Assembly: GCA_029006155.1 (NCBI GenBank)
Contig: JAQXGF010000052.1
Span: 1-54,745 of the forward strand
Origin: Lachnospiraceae bacterium
Lineage (GTDB): Bacteria; Bacillota; Clostridia; Lachnospirales; Lachnospiraceae
Length of the DNA stretch: 54,745 bases
Direction: 5' to 3'
Shown here: positions 41,067-51,100 of the stretch, piece by piece
Numbering within the stretch: position 1 is the stretch's first letter
Layout of the letters: each line of letters begins with the position of its first letter
Translations under genes and position numbers: made by a program
Notes under the pieces: generated by a model
The model's input: the letters and a program-made list of their open reading frames with translations, nothing else
Database searches by the model: none
What the model was told of the DNA's origin: nothing

Positions 41067-43124
41067 ATGAAATTAGATGCATCACTGGATACGTTAAAAG
41101 GCGTCGGAGAAAAAACAAAACAGGTATTTGACCGTGCCGGAGTGTCGACCATTGAGGATCTGATCAGCTATTACCCGCGCACCTATGAACGGTATGAGCA
41201 GCCGGCAGCGATCGCGTCCTTAAGAGAAGGAGACTTTGCCTCTGTGCTCGGGAGGCTGGAAGGGCCGCTGGAGACACGCTATCTGCGTGGGCTTTCGATT
41301 TCGAGTGCCGTACTTGGCGACGGCATCGAGCATATCCTTGTGAGCTGGTTTAATATGCCTTATCTGCGCAATTCGCTCAAAAGCGGCGTGCTCTATGTGT
41401 TCCGCGGCCGGATCAAGGCAAAAGGGCAGCGGCTGATTCTGGAGCAGCCTGCCGTGTTCCGCCCGGAGCAGTATGAAGGAGTGCTCGGGACGATGCTGCC
41501 AAACTATACGCTCGTCAAGGGACTGACGAATCAGATGGTCACGAAAGCGGTAAAGCAGGTGCTTGCAGATAAACAGCTTCTGGCGGATGCGATGCCGGAG
41601 GCGATCCGGGAACGGTATGCGCTGGCGGAGTATAATTTTTCGATCGAGCAGATTCATTTTCCGTCCTCGGATCAGGCGTTGCAGCTGGCAAGGCGCAGGC
41701 TCGTGTTTGATGAATTTTTTTATTTCCTTTTGCAGCTGCGCGGACTGAAGGAACGCAGGGAGCGTGCTTATAACCAGTTTCATATGAAAGAAGTCCCTGA
41801 GACGCAGCAGCTGATTGCGCAGCTGCCGTATCAGCTGACCGGAGCGCAGCAGCGGGTGTGGAATACCGTCGAACAGGAGCTGCAGGGCAATGCGGTGATG
41901 GCACGGCTGATTCAGGGGGACGTCGGATCCGGTAAGACGATCGTGGCAATTCTCGCACTTGTGATGACAGCAGCCAATCATTTGCAGGGGGCGCTGATGG
42001 TGCCGACGGAGGTACTGGCCCGACAGCATTTTGCTTCCTTTACGGAGCTGATGGAAAAAAACGGATTCCCATTTCGGGCCGAGCTGCTCACTGGTTCGAT
42101 GACGGCGAAGCAGAAGCGGGAAGCTTATGCCAGAATCGCTTCCGGTGAGGCATCGGTCGTAATTGGCACGCATGCACTGATTCAGGAAAAAGTGCAATAT
42201 CAGAATCTGGCACTTGTGATCACGGATGAGCAGCACCGTTTTGGCGTGCGCCAGAGGGAGACACTCTCGGAAAAAGGTGCGTATCCGCATACGATTGTCA
42301 TGAGTGCGACACCGATCCCGCGGACGCTTGCCGTTATTTTATACGGAGACCTGGATATTTCGGTCATCAATGAGATGCCGGCCAACCGGCTGCCGATCAA
42401 GAACTGCGTCGTGAACACGAGCTACCGAAAAAAAGCCTATGAATTTATCCGAAAGGAAGTCGAAGCCGGCCATCAGGCGTACGTGATCTGCCCGATGGTC
42501 GAAGAGAGCGAGGCGATCGACGCGGAAAACGTCGTAGAATACACGGAGGTGCTGCGCACGGAGCTGCCGCCTGCGTTTACGATCGAGTATCTGCACGGAA
42601 AAATGAAACCGAAGGAAAAAAATGAGATCATGGAACGGTTCCTGTCCGGGGAGATTCAGGTGCTCGTCTCCACGACGGTCATTGAGGTCGGGGTCAACGT
42701 GCCGAATGCGACGGTCATGATGATCGAAAATTCTGAGCGGTTCGGTCTGGCACAGCTGCATCAGCTGCGCGGGCGGGTCGGCCGTGGCAGTGCGCAGGCA
42801 TATTGTATTTTCCTGCATACGCTGGATGGAAAGCATATCCGGGAACGACTCGACATTCTGTGCAAATCAAACGATGGTTTTGAGATCGCGAACCGGGATA
42901 TGCAGCTGCGCGGACCGGGCGATCTGTTCGGGGTACGGCAGAGCGGACTGCTCGATTTTGCACTTGCGGACATTTATACCGATGCAGATACCTTACAGCA
43001 GGCAAACGAGGCTGTCGGCGAATTGCTCACAGAAGACCCGAAACTGGAGCAGGAAGGGCATTCTGCACTGAAATTAAAATATGACCGGCTTCTTCTTCAT
43101 CAAAACGGACAAATCAGTCTGTGA
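41067..43124 (+). CDS. recG: ATP-dependent DNA helicase RecG
   Basis: A 685-residue helicase, the normal length. N-terminal wedge domain (LDTLKGVGEKTKQVFDRAGV), Walker A in QGDVGSGKTIVA, DEQHRFG box, SATPIPRTLA motif III and the C-terminal QLRGRVGRG box are all present. RecG reverses stalled forks and branch-migrates junctions. ATG 41067 has AGAGGA upstream; the in-frame extension from 40848 (73 residues) falls in the structured region and does not resemble RecG. Confidence 0.96.
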   Translation: MKLDASLDTLKGVGEKTKQVFDRAGVSTIEDLISYYPRTYERYEQPAAIASLREGDFASVLGRLEGPLETRYLRGLSISSAVLGDGIEHILVSWFNMPYLRNSLKSGVLYVFRGRIKAKGQRLILEQPAVFRPEQYEGVLGTMLPNYTLVKGLTNQMVTKAVKQVLADKQLLADAMPEAIRERYALAEYNFSIEQIHFPSSDQALQLARRRLVFDEFFYFLLQLRGLKERRERAYNQFHMKEVPETQQLIAQLPYQLTGAQQRVWNTVEQELQGNAVMARLIQGDVGSGKTIVAILALVMTAANHLQGALMVPTEVLARQHFASFTELMEKNGFPFRAELLTGSMTAKQKREAYARIASGEASVVIGTHALIQEKVQYQNLALVITDEQHRFGVRQRETLSEKGAYPHTIVMSATPIPRTLAVILYGDLDISVINEMPANRLPIKNCVVNTSYRKKAYEFIRKEVEAGHQAYVICPMVEESEAIDAENVVEYTEVLRTELPPAFTIEYLHGKMKPKEKNEIMERFLSGEIQVLVSTTVIEVGVNVPNATVMMIENSERFGLAQLHQLRGRVGRGSAQAYCIFLHTLDGKHIRERLDILCKSNDGFEIANRDMQLRGPGDLFGVRQSGLLDFALADIYTDADTLQQANEAVGELLTEDPKLEQEGHSALKLKYDRLLLHQNGQISL

Positions 43125-43143
43125 TTTCGTGGAAAATTTTGGC

Positions 43144-43172
43144 TTGCAAGTTTACTCCATTTGTTATATCAT
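43144..43172 (+). promoter_or_regulatory. Promoter of the DUF6465 gene
   Basis: TTGCAA (43144-43149), 17-base spacer, TATCAT (43167-43172). Confidence 0.6.
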
Positions 43173-43212
43173 ACAATTGATATACAGGTAAAAGCAGAAC
43201 CAGTATTAAAGG

Positions 43213-43237
43213 GCGGCTATTGGAAAAGAATAGCCGC
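43213..43237 (+). other. Leader hairpin of the DUF6465 gene
   Basis: GCGGCTATT (43213-43221) pairs with AATAGCCGC (43229-43237), 7-base loop. It ends 23 bases before the start codon, so it may stabilise the mRNA. Confidence 0.5.
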
Positions 43238-43260
43238 TGTGATTTAGAGGAGGAAGTATC

Positions 43261-43662
43261 ATGAGAAAATCGACAAAGGCTACAGCAAAGACAACTGCTC
43301 CGCAGACAGCTGAGACTGTTGCAAAGACCGTAGAGAAAGCGGTAAAGGCCGCAGAGAAGACGACGAAGGCTGTCGTAGAAAAGGCAGAAGAAGTAAAGGA
43401 AGCGGTAAAAGAGACCGCAGCAAAGGCTCCGGCAAAGAAGACGACGACCAGAAAGGCTACCGTAACGGAGACCGTATATCTGCAGTACCTTGGCAAGGAG
43501 ATTAATAAAGACGATCTCGTAAAACAGGTAAAGGAGATCTGGACGAAAGAGCTGAAGAATAAAGCAGGCGATCTGAAGTCCATCACCCTGTATCTGAAGC
43601 CGGAAGAGAACATGGCTTACTACGTAATCAATGATGACGTAACAGGAAGCATTGCACTGTAA
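43261..43662 (+). CDS. DUF6465 family protein with Lys/Ala/Thr-rich N-terminus
   Basis: A 133-residue protein. Residues 1-70 are a repetitive, strongly basic K/A/E/T helix ([18 protein letters not shown]), reminiscent of histone H1-like or phasin-like tails. Residues 72-133 form a compact domain ([17 protein letters not shown] to [16 protein letters not shown]) that I associate with DUF6465, common in Lachnospiraceae. The function is unknown; DNA binding by the basic tail is only a guess. GAGGAGG is 7 bases upstream; it has its own promoter and terminator. Confidence 0.72.
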   Translation: MRKSTKATAKTTAPQTAETVAKTVEKAVKAAEKTTKAVVEKAEEVKEAVKETAAKAPAKKTTTRKATVTETVYLQYLGKEINKDDLVKQVKEIWTKELKNKAGDLKSITLYLKPEENMAYYVINDDVTGSIAL

Positions 43663-43690
43663 GAATAAGAAAGATCTGATAAGTGCAGGA

Positions 43691-43721
43691 AGGCAGCTGT
43701 AGCGATACGGCTGCCTTTTTT
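43691..43721 (+). terminator. Intrinsic terminator after the DUF6465 gene
   Basis: AGGCAGCTGTA (43691-43701) pairs with TACGGCTGCCT (43706-43716) around a GCGA tetraloop, followed by T to 43721. Repeat copy C begins directly after it. Confidence 0.88.
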
Positions 43722-43821
43722 AACCAAATCAAGCCCTCCCCTGCTTCAATTGCGCAAAGCAATAAGCAACGGGTGGGGGACTTGCAGCAAAGCGGATTTC
43801 GAATATCCGTTTGACCGGGAA
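43722..43821. repeat. Dispersed non-coding repeat, copy C
   Basis: Starts AACCAAATCAAGCCC (compare copy B AACCGAATCAAGC), contains the CTGCTTCAATTGCGC and AAAGCAATAAGCA parts of copy B, then the CGAATATCCGTTTGAC and CCGGGAAA end shared with copy A. The middle of copy B is missing. It runs up to the ribosome binding region of the AraC gene. Confidence 0.82.
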
Positions 43822-43832
43822 AGGCGGGCTGT

Positions 43833-44789
43833 ATGGCACGAAAGAAAGGAAATGTAGAATTCCGGTATTATGAAATTCCACACGGGGAGCCGGTGCTGGC
43901 TCTGTATGGAGATGCATGGATCCGGACGTATGGATATGATGAGAATGACCAGCCGATTCAGGATCTCCATTTTCACAATCTGCTGGAGGTTGGGATCTGT
44001 ATTTACGGAGACGGGGAGATGATCCTGGAGGAGAGGGCGTTTCCATACCAGGCAGGGACGCTTACCGTTATTCCGAAAAATTATCCGCATACGACGAATG
44101 CGGCGAATCACCAGCCAAATCAATGGGAGTATCTGTTTCTGGATGTTGATAAGCTTCTTGCAGAATTTTATCCGGATAACCGGTGGCTTTCCGAACGGCT
44201 GGCTTACCGGATCAGCAAATGTGCCTGCTGTACAACGGTGCAGGAACACCCGGCGCTGGCATTGCTCGTACGGCAGATTCTGAAGGAAATGGAAGCACGT
44301 GAAGAATTTTACCGGGAGGCGACACTTGGGCTGCTCCGTGCGCTGGTCGTGGAGATGGCGCGGCTGAATCCGGAGCTGATTGAGGAATCCGGGCATGTGG
44401 AAAAAAGCCGGAAAGCAGATGTCCTGCAGATTACCCGTGCGCTGGAATATGTCGGCGACCATTATGACCGGGAGATCAAAATCGGGGATCTGGCACAGCT
44501 GTGCCATTTGAGCGAGACTCATTTTCGCCGGATTTTTGCACGGTGCATGGGGGTACATCCGATTGACTATGTGAATCAGGTGCGGGTCAAGAATGCCTGT
44601 GAGCTGCTGAAAAAGACGAATGATTCGATTACGGAGATTTCGATTAAATGTGGGTTTTGCAGTTCTGCCACTTTCAATAGGAATTTCCGGAAGTTTATGG
44701 GCATAACGCCAAATGAATGGAAAAAACTGCCGGAAAATTACGAAAGACGGCTGACGAAAAACAATATTTCCTATTATGACGGGTGGTAA
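43833..44789 (+). CDS. AraC-family transcriptional regulator
   Basis: A 318-residue regulator: N-terminal cupin-like sensor (DLHFHNLLEVGICIYGDGEM with a His pair) and a C-terminal double helix-turn-helix (IKIGDLAQLCHLSETHFRRI and ITEISIKCGFCSSATFNRNF) with the AraC signature. It lies 200 bases upstream of a sugar ABC transporter-beta-galactosidase operon in the same direction and probably activates it in response to a glycoside. The ribosome binding site AAGG follows directly on repeat copy C. Confidence 0.88.
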   Translation: MARKKGNVEFRYYEIPHGEPVLALYGDAWIRTYGYDENDQPIQDLHFHNLLEVGICIYGDGEMILEERAFPYQAGTLTVIPKNYPHTTNAANHQPNQWEYLFLDVDKLLAEFYPDNRWLSERLAYRISKCACCTTVQEHPALALLVRQILKEMEAREEFYREATLGLLRALVVEMARLNPELIEESGHVEKSRKADVLQITRALEYVGDHYDREIKIGDLAQLCHLSETHFRRIFARCMGVHPIDYVNQVRVKNACELLKKTNDSITEISIKCGFCSSATFNRNFRKFMGITPNEWKKLPENYERRLTKNNISYYDGW

Positions 44790-44988
44790 TATCGGACAAG
44801 ATGCACAAAAGATGGTCGAAAATGAACAACACGCAACCGAATATGATGAGTATAAGACATAAGAAATGTTATAATATGCACAAGAAATAAAAAATAACGG
44901 CCTAAAAAAAAGCAAAATATACAAAAACACGATGGGGTGTGGCAGTTCGTATATGCGAGAAAAGGTCGAAAATAAGGAGGAATTTCTT

Positions 44989-46278
44989 ATGAAACTCAAA
45001 AAGGTATTGGCGTGTCTTCTGGCAGGTACGATGGTACTGTCTATGGCATCTGTAATGACGGCAGGCGCAGCAAGTGATGAGGACAACAAGCTCACCGTAT
45101 GGACATGGGATCCGAACTTCAACATCTACGCGATCAATAAGGCTGCAGAGATCTACGCAAAGGATCACGATGGCTTTACGGTAGAAGTAACGGAGATTCA
45201 GTCCGACGATATCGAGTCCAAGATCACGAGTGCCGTACAGGCCGGAGACCTGAGCACACTGCCGGATATCTTCCTGATGCAGGATAACTCCTTCCAGAAG
45301 TATGTGACCTTCTATCCGGACGTATTCACACCGCTGTCCGATTCCGGCATTGACTTCTCACAGTTCTCTGCAGCAAAGGTCGCTTATTCCACACTGGATG
45401 GCACGAACTACGGAGTTCCGTTCGATAACGGCGCGGTTATCAACTGCATCCGTACCGATCTGATCGAGCAGGCAGGCTATACAGTAGACGATTTCACCGA
45501 TATCACATGGTCTGATTACATGGAGAAGGCAAAAGTCGTTCTGGAGAAGACCGGACTTCCGATGCTGACCGCACAGGCAGGCTCCCCGGATATTATCATG
45601 GAGATGCTGCAGTCCTGTGGCGCATCCCTCTTTAATGAGGATGGCACCGGCAATATCGCAGAAAATGACGTTCTGAAGAAGTGTGTTGAGATCTATGCAC
45701 AGATGGTAGCAGACGGCACACTCGTAGAAGTAACCGACTGGGATCAGTACATTGCTTCCCTGAACAACTCCTCCGTAGCAAGCACCTTCAATGGCTGCTG
45801 GATCATGGCTTCCATTCAGGCAGCAGAGGATCAGTCAGGCAAGTGGGCAATCACCAATATGCCGAAGCTGGATGACGTAGAGAACGCAACGAACTACTCC
45901 AACAACGGTGGTTCTTCCTGGGCGATCTCTTCCAACACCAGCCACAAGGATCTTGCAGTTGATTTCCTGAACGCTACATTCGCAGGCAGCACAGAGCTGT
46001 ATGATGATGTTATCTCCAAGGGTGCACTTGCAACATGGGCACCGGCAGGAGAGTCTGATGCATACAACGTACCGGTTGACTTCTATGGCGGCGATACCGT
46101 TTATGCAAAGATCGTTGATTTCGCAACAAAGACTCCGTCCAACACCACTGGCGCATTCTACTATGACGCACGTGATGCAGTAGGCGTTGCACTTTCCAAC
46201 ATTACCCAGACCGGTGCAGATGTAGACTCCGAGCTGCAGACCGCACAGGAAACACTTGATTTCAACATGGGAATGTAA
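44989..46278 (+). CDS. ABC transporter sugar-binding protein
   Basis: A 429-residue extracellular solute-binding protein of the cluster B/family 1 type (LTVWTWDPNFNIYAINKAAE after the signal peptide). The signal peptide covers about residues 1-28 with an AGAAS cleavage site. There is no lipobox cysteine after the hydrophobic core; the only early cysteine (residue 9) is too near the start. Most Gram-positive binding proteins are lipoproteins, so its anchoring is unclear. AAGGAGG precedes ATG 44989. A TATAAT at 44870-44875 may be its -10, with a poor -35 as expected of an activated promoter. A terminator-like hairpin separates it from the permeases. Confidence 0.9.
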   Translation: MKLKKVLACLLAGTMVLSMASVMTAGAASDEDNKLTVWTWDPNFNIYAINKAAEIYAKDHDGFTVEVTEIQSDDIESKITSAVQAGDLSTLPDIFLMQDNSFQKYVTFYPDVFTPLSDSGIDFSQFSAAKVAYSTLDGTNYGVPFDNGAVINCIRTDLIEQAGYTVDDFTDITWSDYMEKAKVVLEKTGLPMLTAQAGSPDIIMEMLQSCGASLFNEDGTGNIAENDVLKKCVEIYAQMVADGTLVEVTDWDQYIASLNNSSVASTFNGCWIMASIQAAEDQSGKWAITNMPKLDDVENATNYSNNGGSSWAISSNTSHKDLAVDFLNATFAGSTELYDDVISKGALATWAPAGESDAYNVPVDFYGGDTVYAKIVDFATKTPSNTTGAFYYDARDAVGVALSNITQTGADVDSELQTAQETLDFNMGM

Positions 46279-46302
46279 TAGTTCTACACAATTAAGACTG
46301 AA

Positions 46303-46344
46303 GTCTGTCGCTGCCGCTGGATCAGGGCAGTGGCAGACTTTTTT
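46303..46344 (+). terminator. Attenuating terminator between binding protein and permeases
   Basis: GTCTGTCGCTGCC (46303-46315) pairs with GGCAGTGGCAGAC (46326-46338) with two wobbles, then six T (46339-46344). Partial read-through would give more binding protein than permease, as in many ABC operons. Confidence 0.8.
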
Positions 46345-46367
46345 CTTAACAAAGGAGGGTGTGCCTC

Positions 46368-47249
46368 ATGGGCAGAAAGAAAAAGATGACAATGGAACGA
46401 CGTCATAATCTGACGGGCTGGCTGTTTCTCTCGATCGGAGTACTCCTGATCTGCTGGACCAGCTTTTATCCAATGATTCAGGCGTTTATTCTTTCTATGA
46501 AAAACGGCCTTGGCGTCAATCTGAAATTCGCAGGCTTTTCGAACTATCTCCGGATTCTGAAGGATCCGACCTTTAAAGGAACACTGTTTAATACGTTCTT
46601 TTATCTGATTATTCAGGTGCCGATCATGCTGACACTGGCACTGGTTCTGGCATCTATTCTGAACAACAAGGATTTAAAATGGAAGGGGCTGTGGCGGACC
46701 TGCATTTTCCTTCCGTGTGCGACCTCTCTGGTATCGTATTCCATGATTTTCCGTTCCCTTTTTGCAAATGATGGATTTATCAACACGCTGTTAAGAGGGA
46801 TTGGGCTGAGTCCGGTCATGTGGTTTGCAAATGCATGGACGGCACGTTTCGTTATTATTATCGCACTGATCTGGAGATGGACCGGCTACAATATGGTATT
46901 CTACCTCTCCGGACTGCAGAATATTGATTACTCTGTATATGAGGCAGCCCGCATTGACGGAGCGACGCCGCGTCAGACCCTGTTCAAGATCACGATCCCG
47001 CTTTTAAAGCCGACGATCCTTCTGACGACGATTACCTCCACGAATGGTACGTTGCAGCTTTTCGACGAGTCTTTGAACCTGACAAATGGAGGACCGGGCA
47101 AGTCGACGATGACGATGTCTCATTATATTTACAATACTTCCTTTGTACAGAGCCCGAATTTTGGTTATGCGGCGGCGATGTCGATCGTCATCCTCGTGAT
47201 GGTAGCGATCCTTGCCGTGATTCAGATGAAAGTAGGTGATGAGCGATGA
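46368..47249 (+). CDS. Sugar ABC transporter permease 1 (MalF/UgpA-like)
   Basis: A 293-residue membrane protein with six predicted segments. The cytoplasmic EAA loop is YEAARIDGATPRQTLFKITI. AAAGGAGGG lies before ATG 46368. Its stop overlaps the start of the second permease (ATGA). No ATPase gene is in the operon, so a shared MsmX-type ATPase elsewhere is expected. Confidence 0.92.
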   Translation: MGRKKKMTMERRHNLTGWLFLSIGVLLICWTSFYPMIQAFILSMKNGLGVNLKFAGFSNYLRILKDPTFKGTLFNTFFYLIIQVPIMLTLALVLASILNNKDLKWKGLWRTCIFLPCATSLVSYSMIFRSLFANDGFINTLLRGIGLSPVMWFANAWTARFVIIIALIWRWTGYNMVFYLSGLQNIDYSVYEAARIDGATPRQTLFKITIPLLKPTILLTTITSTNGTLQLFDESLNLTNGGPGKSTMTMSHYIYNTSFVQSPNFGYAAAMSIVILVMVAILAVIQMKVGDER

Positions 47250-48052
47250 GTAAAGGAAAAAAGATCGGTATGTATCTGTTTCTGATTATTTTCTCGCTGC
47301 TGTCCATCTTCCCGCTGTACTACATGGTATGTGCGGCGACGAACATGAGCGTGGATGTAGTGCGGGGAAAGCTGATTCCGGGTACGTATTTTCTGGAAAA
47401 TTATAAATCGCTAATTGCCAATCAGAATCTGTACCGGGCACTCTGGAATTCGTTCCGGAACTCGGCAGTGCTCACGGTGCTCTGCCTGCTCATCTGTTCT
47501 CTTGCAGGTTATGGCTTTGAGGTTTATCACACGAAGGCGAAGGATATCGTATTTACGATTCTTCTGACTGCGATGATGGTTCCGTTCGCGGCGATCATGA
47601 TCCCGATGTTCCGGATGTTCTCCCGGCTCAAGATGGTCAATACGATGGCGGCATTTATGCTTCCTTCGATCTCGACGCCGTTTATGATCATGATGTTCCG
47701 CCAGGCGTCCCGTTCCTTCCCGAAGGATATCATCGAGGCGGCCCGGATGGACGGTCTGAGCGAAGTGGGAATCTTTTTCCGGATGTTTATCCCGACGATG
47801 AAGTCTACGTATTCGGCAGCACTGATCATCACTTTCATGAATGCATGGAACAACTACATGTGGCCGAAGATCATCCTGCAGACAAATGAGTCCATCACGA
47901 TGCCGATGCTCGTGTCGAACCTGCTGAGCGGCTAGACGGTTGACTATGGTATGCTGATGCTTGGCGTACTGATCTGCACGATTCCGACGGCGATCGTATT
48001 CTTCTTCTTCCAGAAGAGCTTCACCGAAGGTATCACCGGAGCAGTAAAATAA
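47246..48052 (+). pseudogene. Sugar ABC transporter permease 2 (MalG-like), interrupted by in-frame TAG
   Basis: The frame opens at ATG 47246 and reads 229 residues of a MalG-like permease, with EAA loop EAARMDGLSEVGIFFRMFIP. It meets TAG at 47933-47935 after NLLSG. The same frame then continues without further stop for 38 codons (TVDYGMLMLGVLICTIPTAI to EGITGAVK) to TAA at 48050-48052. The second part encodes the last membrane segment and the usual C-terminus, so full length would be about 268 residues, normal for the family. The TAG stands where a tyrosine would fit (TAT or TAC to TAG). It is either a nonsense mutation, a sequencing error, or a site of read-through. Without the last segment the permease is probably inactive. 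Confidence 0.85.
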
Positions 48053-48055
48053 TAG

Positions 48056-48083
48056 TTACAAAACAGATCAGGTATGATACAAT
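48056..48083 (+). promoter_or_regulatory. Possible promoter before lacZ
   Basis: TTACAA (48056-48061), 16-base spacer, TACAAT (48078-48083), directly ahead of the hairpin. Weak match. Confidence 0.35.
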
Positions 48084-48124
48084 CAGGGCTGTCGCAAAAC
48101 AGGTTTTTGTGATGGCCCTGTTTT
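48084..48124 (+). terminator. Hairpin between permease and beta-galactosidase genes
   Basis: CAGGGCTGTCGCAAAA (48084-48099) pairs with TTTTGTGATGGCCCTG (48105-48120), three wobbles, then TTTT and directly the lacZ ribosome binding site AAGGAGG. It can act as terminator or attenuator. Confidence 0.65.
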
Positions 48125-48138
48125 AAGGAGGAAAAGAA

Positions 48139-51100
48139 ATGAACGTATTTGATTATGAGAAAGTAAAAGATCCGCTTTATTTTGCGGATGGCTGCGTGGA
48201 AGCGCATTCCGACCACCGGTATTATGGCTCGGCAGCAGAGCTGGCAGATGGGGAGGAACGTTTTAAGGAGAGCCTGAACGGTCTCTGGAAGTTCCATTAT
48301 GCGAAGAATTATCAGAGTACGGTGCCGGGCTTTGAAAAGCCGGAATATGACTGTGGAGCCTGGGATGATATCCGGGTACCGGCGCACATTCAGATGGAGG
48401 GCTATGATGTCCCGCAGTATGCGAATGTACAGTATCCGTGGGAAGGACGAGAAGAGGTAAAGCCGGGCGAGATCCCGACCCGCTTCAATCCGGTGGCCAG
48501 CTATGTCAAATATTTTGAGGTACCGGAGCGCATGAAGGGAAAACGGATCTTCGTGTCCTTCCAGGGCGCAGAGAGCGGACTGGCGCTGTGGCTGAATGGC
48601 AGCTATGTCGGCTACAGCGAGGATTCCTTTACTCCGTCGGAATTTGAACTGACCCCGTATCTGAAGGATGGAAAGAATAAGCTCGCCGCGCAGGTATTCA
48701 AATGGACGGCTGGCAGCTGGTGTGAGGATCAGGATTTCTACCGGTTTTCCGGCATTTACCGGGATGTATATCTCTATACGGTTCCGGAAGTACATATCTG
48801 GGATTTGAAGGTACAGACACTGCTGGATGACACGTATACGCATGCAGAACTGACGGTTGACCTGAAAGCGTCTGCAAAAGGACAGGTGCGGCTGACGCTC
48901 GCAAAGGATGGAGTGGTACTTCAGACGCTGGAGCAGGAGCTCACAGAAGAGACGGCTTGCCGGATGCAGGTGGAGACCCCGGAGCTTTGGAGCGCAGAGA
49001 TGCCGACCCTGTATGATCTGCAGATTGAAGTGCTGGATACCGCAGGGACGGTGACGGAGATCATTCCGCAGCGCGTTGGATTCCGCCGCTTCGAGATGAA
49101 GCATGCGATTATGACCTTAAATGGAAAGCGGATCGTCTTTAAGGGTGTGAACCGCCATGAGTTCAGCTCGAAGACCGGAAGATGTGTATCCCGTGAGGAG
49201 CTGATTCAGGATCTGACGACGATGAAGCGCAACAATATCAATGCGATCCGTACCTGCCATTATCCGGATGCATCCGGGAGCTATGAGCGCTGTGATGAGT
49301 ACGGCATTTACATGATTGCAGAGAACAATATGGAGACGCATGGCACATGGGATACGTTCCATCTCACCGGAGACTATGCGCAGGCGATCCCGGGTGATCA
49401 TAAGGAGTGGCAGCCGCTTCTGCTGAACCGGGTCAATTCCATGTATCAGAGAGATAAGAACCATCCGGCGATCCTGATCTGGTCGTGCGGCAATGAGTCA
49501 TTTGGTGGCCCGGTCATCTATGAGATGTCTCAGCTGTACCGGAAGCTGGATCCGACCCGTCTCGTGCACTACGAGGGTGTCCATAATGACCGCCGCTACA
49601 ACGATACGAGTGATATGGAGAGCCAGATGTACACACCGGCCGATCAGATCCAGGAATTCCTGAATAAAGACCGGAGCAAGCCGTTTATCTGCTGCGAGTA
49701 CACGCATGCGATGGGCAATTCCTGCGGTGCGATGCACAAATATACCGATCTGACGGACACCGAGCCGTCGTATCAGGGCGGGTTTATCTGGGATTATATT
49801 GACCAGTCGATCACGAAGAAAGATCGCTACGGAGAGGAATTTCAGGCATACGGTGGAGACTTCAAGGAGCGTCCGACCGACTACAATTTCAGCGGCAACG
49901 GCATCGTTTACGGCGGTGACCGGAAGGAATCTCCGAAGATGCAGGAAGTCAAATTCAACTATCAGAATATTACGGCGGTGGTTGATCGGGCTTCTGTACG
50001 CGTGATCAATAAAAATCTGTTCGTCAATACAGATGCGTTTGACTGTGTGGTAACGGTCAACCGCGATGGTGTCCCGGTACGGAAAGCGACGCTTGAGACA
50101 CATACGGCCCCGCTTTCTGAGGATACTTATGCACTTCCGCTTCCGGAGGAGACACGCAGTGGTGAGTACACCGTGACCGTTTCCTTCCGGCTGAAGGAGG
50201 ATACCGTATGGGCGGATCGCGGACATGAGGTAGCGTTCGGACAGGGCGTTTACCAGGTAGGCGAGACAGGCTGGAAGCAGCCGGATGTACCGTTTGAGGT
50301 GATCCGTTCTACGCACAATTTTGGCGTGAGAGGAGAGAACTTTGATGTGATGTTCTCTTATCTGAACGGCGGTCTGGTATCGTACCGGTACGGCGGCGTG
50401 GAGATGATCGAGATGATTCCGAAGCCGAACTTCTGGCGTGCACCGAATGACAATGACTGTGGTAATCTGATGCCGATGCGCTATGCACAGTGGAAGATCG
50501 CATCCATGTATCTGTCACACAAGTATCCGACTGGCGGACCATTCCCGGCCTCCAAGGATCCGGAAATCGAAGTGACAAAGGAATGGGCGCGTATCACCTT
50601 TACTTACTGCATGCCGACGACACCGGCGAGCGAGTGCCAGCTTTCCTATCAGGTATACGGTGACGGAACGATTCAGACGACGCTTTCCTATGATCCGGTG
50701 AAGGAGCTTGGCGATATGCCGGAGTTTGGCGTGATGTTCAAATTCGACGCGGATTACAATCAGGTGAAGTGGTATGGCATGGGACCGTCCGAGACGTATG
50801 TAGACCGCTGCCATGGCGCAAAGCTTGGCATTTATGAGAATACCGTTGCGGACAATATGGCACATTATCTCGTTCCGCAGGAGTGTGGCAATAAGGTCGG
50901 CGTCCGCTGGGCGACCGTCACGGACTATAAGGGACGTGGTATGAGATTTGAGGGCGATGCGATCGAATTCTCCGCACTGCCGTATACTCCACATGAGATG
51001 GAAAATGCAATGCATCCGTTCGAGCTTCCGCGCGTACACTACACCGTTGTGCGGGTAGCACAGCAGCAGATGGGAGTTGCTGGCGACGACAGCTGGGGCG

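Noticed and set aside
47933..47935. Pyrrolysine at the TAG codon
   Set aside because: No pyl gene or methylamine methyltransferase is in the window and a sugar permease has no need for it; nonsense mutation is simpler.
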